Assembly (NCBI GenBank): GCA_004009845.1 | Contig: RMBW01000011.1 | Location: 1-64,000 of the forward strand | Reading direction: 5' to 3' | Length of the DNA: 64,000 nucleotides | Source: Davidsoniella eucalypti | Lineage: Eukaryota; Ascomycota; Sordariomycetes; Microascales; Ceratocystidaceae | Shown: positions 1 to 11,469 of the stretch, piece by piece | How positions within the stretch are numbered: the first letter of the stretch is position 1 | Layout: each line of letters starts with the position of its first letter | Translations under genes and position numbers: made by a program | The notes under the pieces: generated by a model | Database searches by the model: none | Told to the model about the DNA's origin: nothing | Seen by the model: the letters and a program-made list of their open reading frames with translations, nothing else

Positions 1-532
1 TCCAGAGTAGCGGATTCTTGCTATTTTGGGGAGTAGCACGAACACTACGCTCACGGGCTAAAGTAGCAACACCAGTGCCGTGAATTTCCTTCAAGTGACA
101 CGTGAAGTCCAAAAAGCTAGTACAAACTTTCTTGATATGGCTGACTTCCAGATGAACCGTGTGTGCTGAATTCATATCTAGGCTGAATTTCTCGGTCTCT
201 TTAGTGACGCAGTCGAACTCTGCCATAGCCAAGGCAGTTTTGCAAACACTTCTGATTTGTCCATTCCATCGTGTCAGTGGAAAGCTTGACTAGTATGTTT
301 TAATATATCCTCCAATCCCCAAAGAATATATTTCGATTTCGCGTTTTGCAGCTTTGTAGTGTTCCTCGATCAGTTCGAGATTAAGCATGAATATGTCCAT
401 GGTTGCAGACTCAGACAGATAAGGATAATATAGGCAGATATGTATGGGATGTGAAAGCTTCATCAAAGTCACCAATGCGGTTCGTGGTGAGAAACAGTAT
501 ACCGGAGCAATACTCAAGAGTTCGTAAGAAAA
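1..532 (-). pseudogene. Unknown ORF fragment with one in-frame stop, runs off left edge
   Basis: On the minus strand one reading frame is open from 532 to the window edge except for a single TAG at 290-292. The part before the stop includes the segment LELIEEHYKAAKREIEIYSL. The part after it includes an ATG at 224-226 and continues without a stop through position 1. The two halves lie in the same frame and both look protein-like (mixed charged and hydrophobic residues), so the simplest reading is one gene broken by a nonsense change. An intron covering the stop is possible, but no good donor/acceptor pair was seen. An in-frame stop at 533-535 limits the frame upstream. No family was recognised. 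The C-terminal part is missing from this window, so it is unclear whether the gene is dead or the downstream ATG is a real start. Confidence 0.35.
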
Positions 533-1328
533 CTATAGACAAGGCTGGTTAGAGATGAAAGAATGGCGATATTGTACGCCGTAGAAAGCTGCATATTATC
601 TTTCGATCGAGAAGTCATCTTGTAAGTCGAAACTGAAGTGTGCTAGCATCGCCTACATACAAAATATTTCTAGAAACCAAAATCATGCTATATTAACGCT
701 AAACACTAGTGACCAAACCGTATGAGAGTTTCCGGGATAGTAGCAGCTACCACAAAAACGTCACGGATAGTTTTGTAGCTATTGGTGATGCATCATCTAC
801 TTTGATCCAGAATGTAGACATCAAATACAAGTATACCACGAAATAATAGGCAAACTCATGAATCTTCTATCTTCCAATTCTATGGTATGGCTGCCTCTCG
901 GTTAGCATTTAAGTATTGTTACCAGAATTAACACAGCATAAAGCAAGAAAAACCTCAGCCGGATTCTATATCAAGTGCGATTCCGCCTTCACAAGCACCG
1001 ATTCACAACGTCACTAATAGCATCACGATCAATTTTCACAGCAGGCATACTACACGCAGCCATGTCCTGTATACAATTACATACCTACATCCAGTCTTAT
1101 TTCGGTACTCCAACAGTCCAGAGCTAACTTGCCGAATTATCAAGAAGATATTGACCGAGTACGCGGGTGGGCAGTTTCTAAGCAAGAGATGGAACGGACT
1201 GCCATCCTTTCATGCCATCAGATATTTCGGTACTGGCTTACCCAACGCCATCCAATTCCGCTTATTGCATACCAACACGGTCATATTTAGAACCAGTATC
1301 AACTATCTATATTTGTTCCTATGTTGTC
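533..1328. other. Intergenic, no gene seen
   Basis: This stretch between the two degraded gene pieces has frequent stops in all frames and no recognisable protein motif, RNA gene or repeat. Confidence 0.5.
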
Positions 1329-1363
1329 GAATACAACTAGGCAAGTCTGGCCTAGTTGTATTC
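1329..1363. repeat. Perfect 14-bp inverted repeat (hairpin)
   Basis: GAATACAACTAGGC at 1329-1342 is perfectly repeated in inverse orientation at 1350-1363, with a 7-nt loop. It lies just upstream of the NACHT-like fragment. It could form a stem in RNA or be the trace of a small palindromic insertion. It is not followed by a T-run, and this is a eukaryote, so a bacterial-type terminator is not meant. Confidence 0.7.
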
Positions 1364-1377
1364 TGTGGTCTTCACCA

Positions 1378-1649
1378 TGAACCCAAATATCCAAGAGCAT
1401 CTTCGTCTTTTTAAACTTCTTCTTCTAGGCCTACCAGTCGGTCATATCGCGGTGGTTATCTTAGATCCTACTCTTTATTATGAGCGGGATGAGCATATCG
1501 AAGGCTTATCCCAGGTTCTTGTATACATTCTAGAACTAATAGAAAGAGATGACCTACCTAGACCACTCAAGGTTTTGATAACTAGTTCAGTACGACCACG
1601 ATCTATGTTGGAGATATTCCACAGAAACTGTCGGATCATAGCCCATTAG
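1378..1649 (+). pseudogene. Relic of a NACHT/NLR-type NTPase domain (Walker B region)
   Basis: A 90-codon ATG ORF. Its middle reads VVILD (Walker B-like), then an acidic stretch (ERDEHIEGL), a leucine-rich helix (LVYILELIERDDLP) and PLKVLITS followed by R-P. This order is the usual one in fungal NACHT domains: Walker B aspartate, acidic DE motif, helix, then a sensor strand ending in ITSRP. The P-loop segment that should lie about 80-100 residues upstream was not found, and the frame stops shortly after the sensor motif. It is therefore read as a decayed piece of a fungal NLR (incompatibility/immune-type STAND ATPase) rather than a working gene. The assignment rests on motif resemblance only. 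A short unrelated ORF cannot be excluded. Confidence 0.35.
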
Positions 1650-1909
1650 ATGTATCTGGAGAATAGCGGTGTCATAGAATCAGCTGCTAGATTTCCAACA
1701 GCGCCTGCATTACAGAGTTTGTGTGACACAGAAGACATTTGGGATATATTCTATCTACAACATGGACAAGTAAATAAAAGACTAGCCATACGCTAGCTAG
1801 CTTTTGATTCAATCTCCTCGCTTAGTACCATATATTGATTAAACTCTCCAACATATCTTTACAATTTATAATAAGTCAAACTCAGCCTTATATAGGGGAG
1901 TATCATCTA

Positions 1910-2868
1910 TTAAGCCTTTTTCTGTCCTCGAGCCAAAAACACTATTTTCTCGGACCCTTGTGGACCAGCTCCATGGCCTTGAAATCTCAGGGCTTTGCCC
2001 ATAACTTGCATTTCGAAGCCCTCGCAAGCACCGCCCAGGTCAAAAAACCATCGGACTTCCTCCTCACTAAAACCATGGTGCTTAACAGACTCCAAGCCCT
2101 TGATATTGAAATAAGTAGATACCTCGGTCATGGTGGGTGCTTCATGTTCAAGAAAATCAATGAGTAAGACAACTCCGCCAGGCCTCAGACGCTTGACTAG
2201 CTGCGAGACAGCGAGCTTCGGGTCGTTAAAGTGATGGGCACCAAGACCAACAGCGGCAATATCGAAATTGAAGAATTTGGCATCACCGAGTGAAGAAGGG
2301 GCCGGATCTTCTGGGTCGAGAAGATTTCCCATGACGGCGAACATTTCGTCTTTTTCGAGACCCTAACCGTGGAATAAGTTAGAATCTATTATACAGTATG
2401 ACAGTCATAAGAAAGGAAAGAAGGACGAGAGGATATCTACCTGGTTTGAAGCTTGAGTATTGTAGACATCAACCATGGCTTCTGATATATCAACCCCAAC
2501 ACATTGTGACACGTACGGAGCCAAAGCCTATTATATCGAAGTTAGTATTGTTGCCAAAGAAGAACTGCTACTCATTTGTCAATCTTACTCGTGAAACCAA
2601 GCCTGTCCCACAAGCGTAGTCTAGTAGTCTCACGGATTTCCCGACATTCTCAGTTTCATCTTCAGAGAGCCAGTCAGCTCCTATGAAGTCGATCCGGGCC
2701 TGGATTCCGGCCATCAACTGGTCCAGAGTCTTCCCGAAACGGGCGTCGTATTGCGTAGCAAGGTCACTATGAAAGAAACGTCGTCAGTTCAAATATTTGG
2801 TCGTTTTATTATTGATATACTCACTTGAAGTAAGCCTTGTTATCGGCAGTTGTCTTGCTCTCACTCAT
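1910..2868 (-). CDS. Class I SAM-dependent methyltransferase (4 exons)
   Basis: Rebuilt gene on the minus strand with exons 2868-2825, 2766-2589, 2527-2441 and 2362-1910, giving 253 residues and ending in TAA. Donors are GTGAGT, GTAAGA and GTAGAT; acceptors are CATAG, AATAG and GTTAG; all joints keep frame. Motif I is LLDYACGTG (residues 62-70), the glycine-rich SAM-binding loop. Motif II carries the acidic D87 (GVDISEAM), which should bind the ribose. FDIAAVGLGAHHF (about 136-148) matches motif IV, and LVKRLRPGGVVLLIDF matches the post-motif strand typical of Methyltransf_11/12 families. No transmembrane segment is seen, so a soluble enzyme is expected. The substrate cannot be told: this fold covers small molecules, lipids and proteins. 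It is alone beside the desert, with no biosynthetic cluster around it. Confidence 0.85.
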
Positions 2869-5800
2869 GTCTACCTCTTGAATTCGGCAATAGTTGTTAA
2901 CGGGAAAGATGTTTGAGGATGCAGGATATATTTTGTGCGACATGTTGTTTAGTTTATAAGGGGTATAGGTTGCAATACTAGGGTTATCCGCACACAAACC
3001 CTATGATGTATATAAATTTAGATAGAACGTCATGAAATTGTATTTTACTATAGCACAACAAATTATTACGTACCATGTATGGCATAAAGCTAGATCAGGC
3101 CCCAACAAAGAATTTAGGCGGACTCTTTTCTAGATTTTGCGGCATCGGCACACACAAAACCTATCGCGTATCGTAGCCATACATAGCCCAACTACGACCT
3201 CACACGGCATCATCAGCATCTCACATGACTGAGGCTTCATGCAACCATATTCTAGTATCTGGATCGAAACTAAAAATCTCATTCGTGCTAACATAGGCCT
3301 ATAGAATAAGTATAATTACCAGACGGGGAGATAGGAAGTAGATTAAAGAAAGGATTGGTCACAAACAATAGAGAAAACGGGAGACTAGAGAGGCGAAAGT
3401 GTATATCGGGTGTACCCAGTTTCCTATCGCTTTGGTAAACTACCATTTGGTACTTGAGATGCGAATAAGGTTAGACTTCACTCCTGTTATAGCCTCACAT
3501 AGAATTTGGTTTCCTTCTCGCGACTACATTCCATTCGAGGCCATTATCTGTTTCCACATGCTATTCCTTTCTCAGAATAGATATTTCAATAGTTTGCATA
3601 TTGGACCTCTAAGTAGCATGTAAGGCTCGGCTTAACTCAAGCCAAGCCTGAAGAAGACAGAGTCCGCCGAGCCCAAGTCATTACCAGCCGGGCTAGTACC
3701 TTATAGGTCAGTAATGGAATCATGCAATAGTAGTAGCCATAATGGCACTCATGAAAAAAGAGCAACAGTCTGTATGGAGAAGATCGTATGCTAGGTGGAC
3801 CTTCCTTCATTCCACGTCTTGATCCAAGGCCAAATTTTCTTCATAGGGCCGACTTACACAAGGAGCACTTCCCTTCTATCTAGCACATAAAGACGAGGTA
3901 TCTTCAAAGGCATCGATAGAAGCACGCCTACTAGTGCCTACTTTTTTTTCCTCGTTGCTGGCAGGGAGTAAATAGCCGGATCGAACAACGATGCAATGTG
4001 TAGAATGCGAAGTTGCCCAAAGACTGTGTGCTCTCTTTTAGCCTGCGGGTCTGCATACTTCCAAAGCCAAGCTGAAGCGAGGCAAACACTCTAGAGACAG
4101 ATGCTGCCCAAGCCAGCACATACAAACGCACAGCGATGGAAGACGGATCGATGAGAGGAGCACGTAAGTAGTTGGCCAGCTAAGCTGTGTCCCCGGAGGA
4201 GGGAGGGGGAAGCTAGTAAGAAATTGGACCAGGCTGTGAAGTGTTTACAAGCCGAGACCTTAGCAATCAAGTGTTCTGACGTCGACATGTTGTCGAGGAT
4301 GGACGATAACGCAGATTAATCTGCATGTAGAGACGTAAACGAAGTAGTGAGCCGATCTTGTCTCCATGTCTGCTGTGATGTACGTTGATCATACATAGGT
4401 ATGAACAATATACATAGTTAGGCAGACTACAGCAGCTGTACTTTCAGATAATCTCTGCTCACAAGTACCTGCTTGCTGGCAGAAGATCAACACTTGGAGC
4501 CCAAAGCTCAGAACCGCAGCCGAGAAAGACAGCTAGCTCATCAGCCAGCAGAGGAAAAGATTAATCATTCCCTATAGCTCAGGATTTAACGAAGCCTCTG
4601 CCGTTCCATGTGTCCACGCCCCTTGGATATTATATACGAAATCTGTATGTATAGGGAAATTAATAGTGGGAAGAAGAAAAACTATGCAGTAGTAAGAACG
4701 CATGGGCCTAAGGTCATGTGTCTGCAACTGAGGTCTGGGTTCGAAAGCAAAGCCTTGCGTAAGACAATTATAGCTCAGATAAGAAAATGTAGTAGTAACA
4801 TATAGTAGCCAAAGATATAGATAGACAAGCCAAAGTATCTGCTAGTCAATCTACCCATTCCAAGCCTCTAGGCTTCCATAAAGCCACGTAGGGCTCTAAA
4901 GTACACTACTTTACAGGGAGATCATGTCATCGCAGTATAGGCAATATATGATCATGGGGTTTAGGCACTCTTCGATTTTCATATACTAAGCCAATAGACA
5001 AGGCAAACCTCGCCTGAATAGTCTGTGGAACACTTGTGATCATAGACTTTACCCTCCATGCTTCTTATCTTCTCTAGCTCTCATCATATCATGTCCAATA
5101 CGTGCGGAACCTCATTGTTCTGGTGCAAATGTACCGTACCCTGACAGTAAAGAACCGTCCCCCTAGCCAGTGACATAAAGACAGGATTATACCTTAAAAT
5201 ATATATTCGTAGGCAGAATAGCACGATGGTTAATACTGTTTGCTTTGGCTGAGAGACATTAGAAGATGTAGCATTACGTAGACAACGAGACATGGTGTTT
5301 TAACAAAAAGAACGGACAAAAGCGACAAAAAAAGAAGTCAGCCCAGCTTGCTACGTAATGCATGATATGCAGTTACTAGACATGTGCCTCTCTCTTTTTT
5401 CTCTTGACCTTTTTTTTCTGTAGCCAATACGCCGGTCTTTGTCTTTCGTGCATGTCAGGCCTTCCTAGTCCAGAATGCCTTCACCGCCATATTAAGCTGG
5501 TGCAACAGTCTTGCCTGCCTTGTGATTTTTTCAACAAACCACAGGGTAAAAAAGAGATATCAAGAAACATGCCCTCTCAGCTAGCCTGACAAAGACTTAC
5601 ATATGATGAACACACACCGGCGCGTCCCTTTTGCTCATTATATACCTTTTTTTCACCGTATCGTTCTTGTTCGGGTGAAATAACTGTCGAATCGGCCGGG
5701 TTCAAGAAGCTAGTTCCGGGATGATGCTTTCAAATGCTTGGAAGGGAGAGAATGCTACGGCTCAGTGACAAAGGAAGACTGGAAGGATAGGCAAAAATTC

Positions 5801-7270
5801 GCCGGTCTGGCAGGCCCCCTAGGATAGTAACGGTGGCACTTGCTGCCAACTAGCCGTCCTGTATGAACTGCTTTCTCTCTTCCTCCTCCCTTCCTCACCT
5901 TCCCTGTCTATTCCCGTGGTAAAAAATGGAGGGAAGGACGGTCGTAGTCAAGCAAGTGAGAGGATAGCCCTCCAGCCGATCTCGATGCTCAGGCTTGGGC
6001 GAACAAGCGGATAGAAGGCATGCAAAGATACTTCTATCACTGTTGCATGAGACAGACACCATCTCTCCTAGGTGGAAAATGCTGCTAGCACACCACCATT
6101 ATTCACATAACCTAGGTAAGCAAGATATCCCATTGCCCGTGATGATATCAGAATAGCCATTGTGGTAGCAGTAGCAGTGATATTGCGCCGGAGACAAAAA
6201 AAAACAGTGCTAACCTGACATTCTATATGTCACACGGCTATTCTTGAACAAGATAGAGAAAAATCAGAGAGAAAAGGGTGCTAGTAGAAGCACAGACAAT
6301 AAACCCCTCGCAGAAAACGGGATGTTAAGAGGGGTAAAAGCTAGTCTTTCTTCTACTTTCTTCTACTATCTACGGCCGACGCTGCATAGAAAAACCAGAC
6401 GTCACAAGTTCCCCTTCGTAGAAAGAATTCAATACATATCAAAAAGAAAGAAAAAGAAACCCCTCTCCTCATGCCCCCCCCCCCTATTGTTCATTTCTGT
6501 AAGGTCACGTCATAGCTCTCTTTTCTGTCCATATAATGCATTTAGCTATTCGTAAGCCATCTATCAAAGGCAAGAAAGGAAGGAAAAAAGAGAAGAATAT
6601 CAGTAGAGACCTGACTTGAAAACAATGGCTCAAGCTTCTTCGGCTTGCATATGCAATTCATAGCCCGCCCTCTGCATTAGGGGCTGCAGAACCGAGTTGA
6701 TTGATTCCAACTAGCAGCCAAGCAGGCTCCAGCTCTATAGAGTCTTACACATAGAAAACAGAAGAAAATATAAGGTCCGAGCCGACCAACAAGTCAGGCC
6801 CGAAGAGGAAGAAAACAAACATAAAGAAGGAAAAACCAACACGAATCCAATGGGTGAGCAATAATCGAGCCGCATTTGCATGCATTAGCGGCCTTGAAAG
6901 CCACAAACAACAGCAAAAATTGACAAAAACAGCCTGCTGCAGAATGATCGAATCAAACATCAGCCAAGCAAGCTGACCATACAAAGCCCATCTTGGCGCG
7001 GCTAGATGGGCAACAATAGCTCGCATAAGATTATTCTTGTGGGAGCTAGCTAAATTTATCGACCAACGTAGCTGTAGCAGTACTAGCTCCAACATGTCTA
7101 GGGAATAAACTATCATGCTGCTACTAGCATGTGCTTGGTAGCATCGCTGACAGGCCAGCTTCCCTCAGCAAATCCGCCCTGGTAGCCTGAGCCATATTGT
7201 ATTCCCTCCGTGGCTTGAACTTGGTGGATATTATGCCTTGCGGAAGTAACAACAGTAGTAAGATGTAATA
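2869..7270. other. Gene-free stretch, AT-rich
   Basis: No convincing coding region was found. Only short chance ORFs without conserved motifs occur on either strand. The longest ATG ORF, 7116-6745 (-), is hydrophobic and unlike any family known to me. A C11 run lies at 6474-6484. No tRNA or rRNA was recognised. Confidence 0.6.
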
Positions 7271-10200
7271 TCACGTGAACTGGAGTGTCAACCTAAAAGG
7301 CCAAAAAGGCTATAAACATCTAGTCGCTGTGCAATACGTTTCCTCCAACGACGTCAGTCGGGACAAGCGTGATCTTGTCTCGTTAGCCCAAAGTCTGGAC
7401 GGCTTCAACCACCCAGACCACCGACATATGCGTTGGCAGTTGACAAGTCGTTGGAACAAAAAACCAGTACTATGGCTTAGAACAAACCCGGCGTTTGGGG
7501 CCCGTGCGTGTGAGCTAACTGGCAAACAAGAAGGCCCAGCTTGTCGATGGGTTGTAGTGGTAGCTGGTAGTAACGCTATAGTGAACGACAACATATAGCT
7601 TACCTGCTTACTCAGGCATACTATACCTGAGATCTAGTGGATGTCATGACTTGGCCAGGCTGTTTGCCACCCAGCTCCCGGTTTATCCAAGCAACGGACA
7701 ACGAGGAAGAAGAGCAAAAGGAAACAGTCAGCGCAGAGAGATGATACGGAAACAAAGACGATGACGGCAGCAGCCGACGCCTAGAGTGACCATGACTTTG
7801 TCAGATCACGACATTGGAAGCCTCCCAGTCACTAGCACAACACCAAGTATTGGCCTGGTTCGCCATCCCTCCGATTCTTTTTCTGTGTTTGTTCGTTGAT
7901 AGTGATGATGACGATGACGGCACCCTCTGGTCAGTATACAGATACAGATACAGCTACTATCATGGAATCCTATCCGCTCTAGTTCCTCGTGCCTCTCCCC
8001 TCTTCAGACTGTTGGGTCTTCGATGCTACCGCCCACGGGACGCAAACATTGTAGAACCAAATAACGGATAGGATGAACGAGTGCTTGACTGGCTGGCGTC
8101 ATGTTGGTTCTTCCTTCCTCCCCATCATCAGTATGCTCTACTACGCAGATACTCCCTCGGCACACTGGTACATCGTACTTTGCAACCCTCTTTTGGACCG
8201 GGCCAGCCCTCGGTTTTCTGGTCAGTGCGTGAAATGTCCGGCTTAGATGCCCAACGCAGCCAGTGCTTGCAAAAGCCAACCGTGAAAAATGCGACGAGAC
8301 ATTGGTGAGGAGCAATAATTGGAATCAAGGCATGAAAAGGGCAGTGAACAGAAGAAGAAAAAGAGTACATGTTTCTCGATCCCTGATCCCTGGTCACCTA
8401 CAACTGATGATGTTCACATTTTGCGGGACCGACCAATAGGCATTCAGATGCGAAGGATAAGGGAGAGATATCATGAGGGCCAATCTGCAGGCGAGAAAAC
8501 AGCACAACAGAAGAAGGCGGGAGGCCAGGCGGCCCAATCGTCAGAGGCGGCTGGTTAGTTCACAGATGGTGATGACCGTAGACCAACGGCATGCTGTGAT
8601 AGGTGTTCGAGGACCTCAGTGAGAGTCCTCTTGTAATCATGTCAGTTGGTAGGTGTGATATGTGAGAGAAAACGTACATATAGTTGCTGTCCCGTTGCTA
8701 CTGGGATGACAAGGTCGTGGTGCTGTTCAGGATAGGATACAAAGAGCGATGGCCGGCTCAACGTTTAGCTTGTCTGACTGGCTGACTTGGCTGACTGAAA
8801 AGGAAGAGTGTGGGCACAGACCATGGAGAAACGGGAAAACAAAACCCTCCAGCCTGGGGCCGATCCATCCCAGCCCAACTCCGTGTCCTTGAAGTCGATT
8901 TCGCACTATAGCGCAAGTACCGCTTCAGTGTACATGGATACATCTTCTGTATCTGTACATGTGCAATACACGGTGGAAAGGGGTGTGGCAACCTGCCGCT
9001 AGCTCCGGTTTCTGGCGGGCTGGCCTGCTGCTAGTATCAAGCCACCGAAGGCGAAGGGAGAACATGTGATCGTCACGGGCTGCCTGAGACGACACCGAGA
9101 GAGTGCAGATGCTGATACATGTAGGTATCGAGTACTTTGAGACATCCAGTCAAGCCAACTTGCAAGCCCGTAATGGAGGGAGGGGAGTGAGAGACAAAGG
9201 CCGTCAGCACGCATTTCATTCCATGCACCTTCGACCGCCCGCATGCATTATTGTTGTTGTCTCCTTCTCGTTGTATACACAATAGCGTCTCTCTCAACTT
9301 CACTTGCCTAAGCGACTAGTCGAACAGATAGGCTCGCAGGGATAGTCGGGCCAGGCCGCAAAAACGGCCAGGGTTGGAGACGCAGCAGACGATTCTCACA
9401 GATACAAGTACATGTACATTACATATCTACATGTATTATGCAGAGGAGGAATGGGACGAGGCTGTTTTTTTGGTTCGACTGCTTGCTTTGTTTACTGGCT
9501 GTTATGGGAAGCTAGAACTACATGTACATATTCAGAGGGTGTGTGGAATGGGTCGCCTGAATACAGCTGTGGTGATGACGATGTTGATTATAGATGGGTG
9601 ATGCTTGTCTGTTTGGCGTGCTAAGAGGGCCGAGATTACGGACAACCAGAGGGTTTGTGATGGAGATGTATCTGTATTCAATGTGAGGCTGAAGTTGGGT
9701 GAAAAGAACCAGCAGTTTTGCCTCTATGTGTGAAGATAGGTGCTCTTGTCTATCAAGGGTTTCCTCCTCGACAGCATTTAGAAAATATTTGTTTTCTTCC
9801 CTCTCTTTCCTAGTATCTCTACATGTGTCTCCTCGATCTTCTCTCTCCTCCCTTCTCCATCAAGAAAACGACGACGCCCAACCTAACCGAACGCCCTTTT
9901 CATCATTTCCGCACAGTACACATAAGTCAAGTACGTGTAAGTTGTTCCTATTCCCATCACAGCATCTAACCCGCACCACTGACTATTGTTGTTCTTGTTC
10001 TTGTTGCCCTTGTTTTCTCAGCACTGCAGCTTCGCTTGTGTGTCCCAAAACCCCGGATCCCTGATAACCCTGCAGTTTGTTAGTCTTTCGAGCCTTTCCA
10101 ACCAACCACGTTTGCGGCCTCTCTATCTCTCCTACTCTTTCTCCTCTGTCTCTCGAGGGCTGGGCTTAGATTGGGAGCTAGCCTGGCTCGGTTGTGCAGC

Positions 10201-10640
10201 ACTGAACAGGACCAAGGTCACCAAATCCCATCACCTAGCTCAGGCATCTGTTTCTGTTTCCAATACGTGTCCAGGCTATCTTGGGCTCGGGCTGTCGGTC
10301 AAGCATGCACCCAATCTCTAACATTCACGCCTCGACTCAAGTCTACGAGAAGCTGGGTGCCTCGACTTGTATACACACCCCTCCAGCACATTGTCATAAA
10401 GCCCATCCATATGGTCCATCTGACCTGTTATCGTGTCTTGCTTTCTTACTACCGTCGGGCTCCGGCTCGCTTGACCATCATCGTCATTCCACGGCCTTTG
10501 CGGTCCTCTATCTCTTCTTTCCTATGCTCGCATCTGTAATCCCCGTTCGCAATAGCCCAACACCTCAAGCACCCGACGGCTACCTGCACAGCGTGCCGCG
10601 TCCTTCAAGTCTGATTGAGTGACCGACCACACAGCCACTA
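7271..10640. other. GC- and pyrimidine-richer island without a recognised gene
   Basis: Base composition changes visibly here compared with both flanks. The plus strand becomes richer in C and CT tracts, especially 9700-10620, where several overlapping open frames of about 110-120 codons arise mainly because stops are rare. None starts with a well-placed ATG and shows a domain. Such CT-rich blocks often mark promoters or long 5' leaders in filamentous fungi. The block could belong to a non-coding RNA, to the leader of a lost gene, or to a decayed gene. Nothing here allows a firmer call. Confidence 0.35.
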
Positions 10641-11438
10641 ATAAGACAGAGACTGGTTACATATTAGCTTCCTACATCGAAAATACGCAAATGAGCAATA
10701 TAATACACGTAGGAACTCGTCCATTGTAGGATAGCACAAGATATGGTGACACCATCGTGCAAACAGCCGTCTGTTAATTCCTCTTACCTCACTCCTCGTA
10801 TTCCGAGCTATGGCTGCCTCTTGAGGAAATACAATATCTCCTATTGCATGTATATATTGGCAACGCGTTTATTGTATCTTCTTGATATTTCATATTATAC
10901 ACCTCTTCAGTGTCATCAGTATCCCTAGCATCTAAAGCAAGTTCTTTATTGGGCCTTGTACGGGCACTAACATTCATATGTGATATGTCAATAACATATG
11001 CACATCTCCTCACCGCCAGTTCACGGCGTCCTGTCTACAGCCATTGTGATCGTGAGGCTGTCTGCCTCGCTCGTCGACCACCAACAAATCCGATCGAGTT
11101 CAGCTTTGCAGCTTTTTTTTCCATCTTCTCGAGATGTGCTTTTTTTTTCGCCACTAACATCCACCAGTTAATCACAGTAACACTATAGGCTGTGCCATTA
11201 TATATCCGGACTGAAATTTGCGGAACAACTTGGCTAGATTCCTGCAGGGCACTCCTATATCATGCTGTATATTGCTATCAAAAAGCAACGATCCGGAGAG
11301 CTGAGCTTTCTCTCAACGCCTGTTCCCTGGCCATAATGGACTATCCTTCCAACAACAAAGCTTGCTTACAGATTTCTACCTACACCATATGTATACTCTA
11401 CCTACATATATATTATCTTTTACGTTGTGAAGACTGCT

Positions 11439-11466
<28 letters not shown>
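11439..11466. repeat. Poly(A) run, 28 nt
   Basis: Uninterrupted A28 on the plus strand. The sequences either side were compared for a direct repeat that would mark a retroposed tail, and none was found. It is therefore reported only as a homopolymer. Confidence 0.9.

Positions 11467-11469
<3 letters not shown>

Noticed and set aside
4725..4765. GGTTCGAAA-like box that could be a tRNA B box
   Set aside because: No matching A box, no acceptor stem pairing and no cloverleaf could be drawn.
6745..7116. ATG ORF of 123 codons on the minus strand, hydrophobic
   Set aside because: No motif, unusual residue make-up (runs of F, L, C) and no promoter or splice context; it is what chance gives in this composition.
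9699..10622. Overlapping long frames on the plus strand
   Set aside because: They arise from a CT-rich tract with few stops, start with non-ATG codons or lack domains, and overlap each other.
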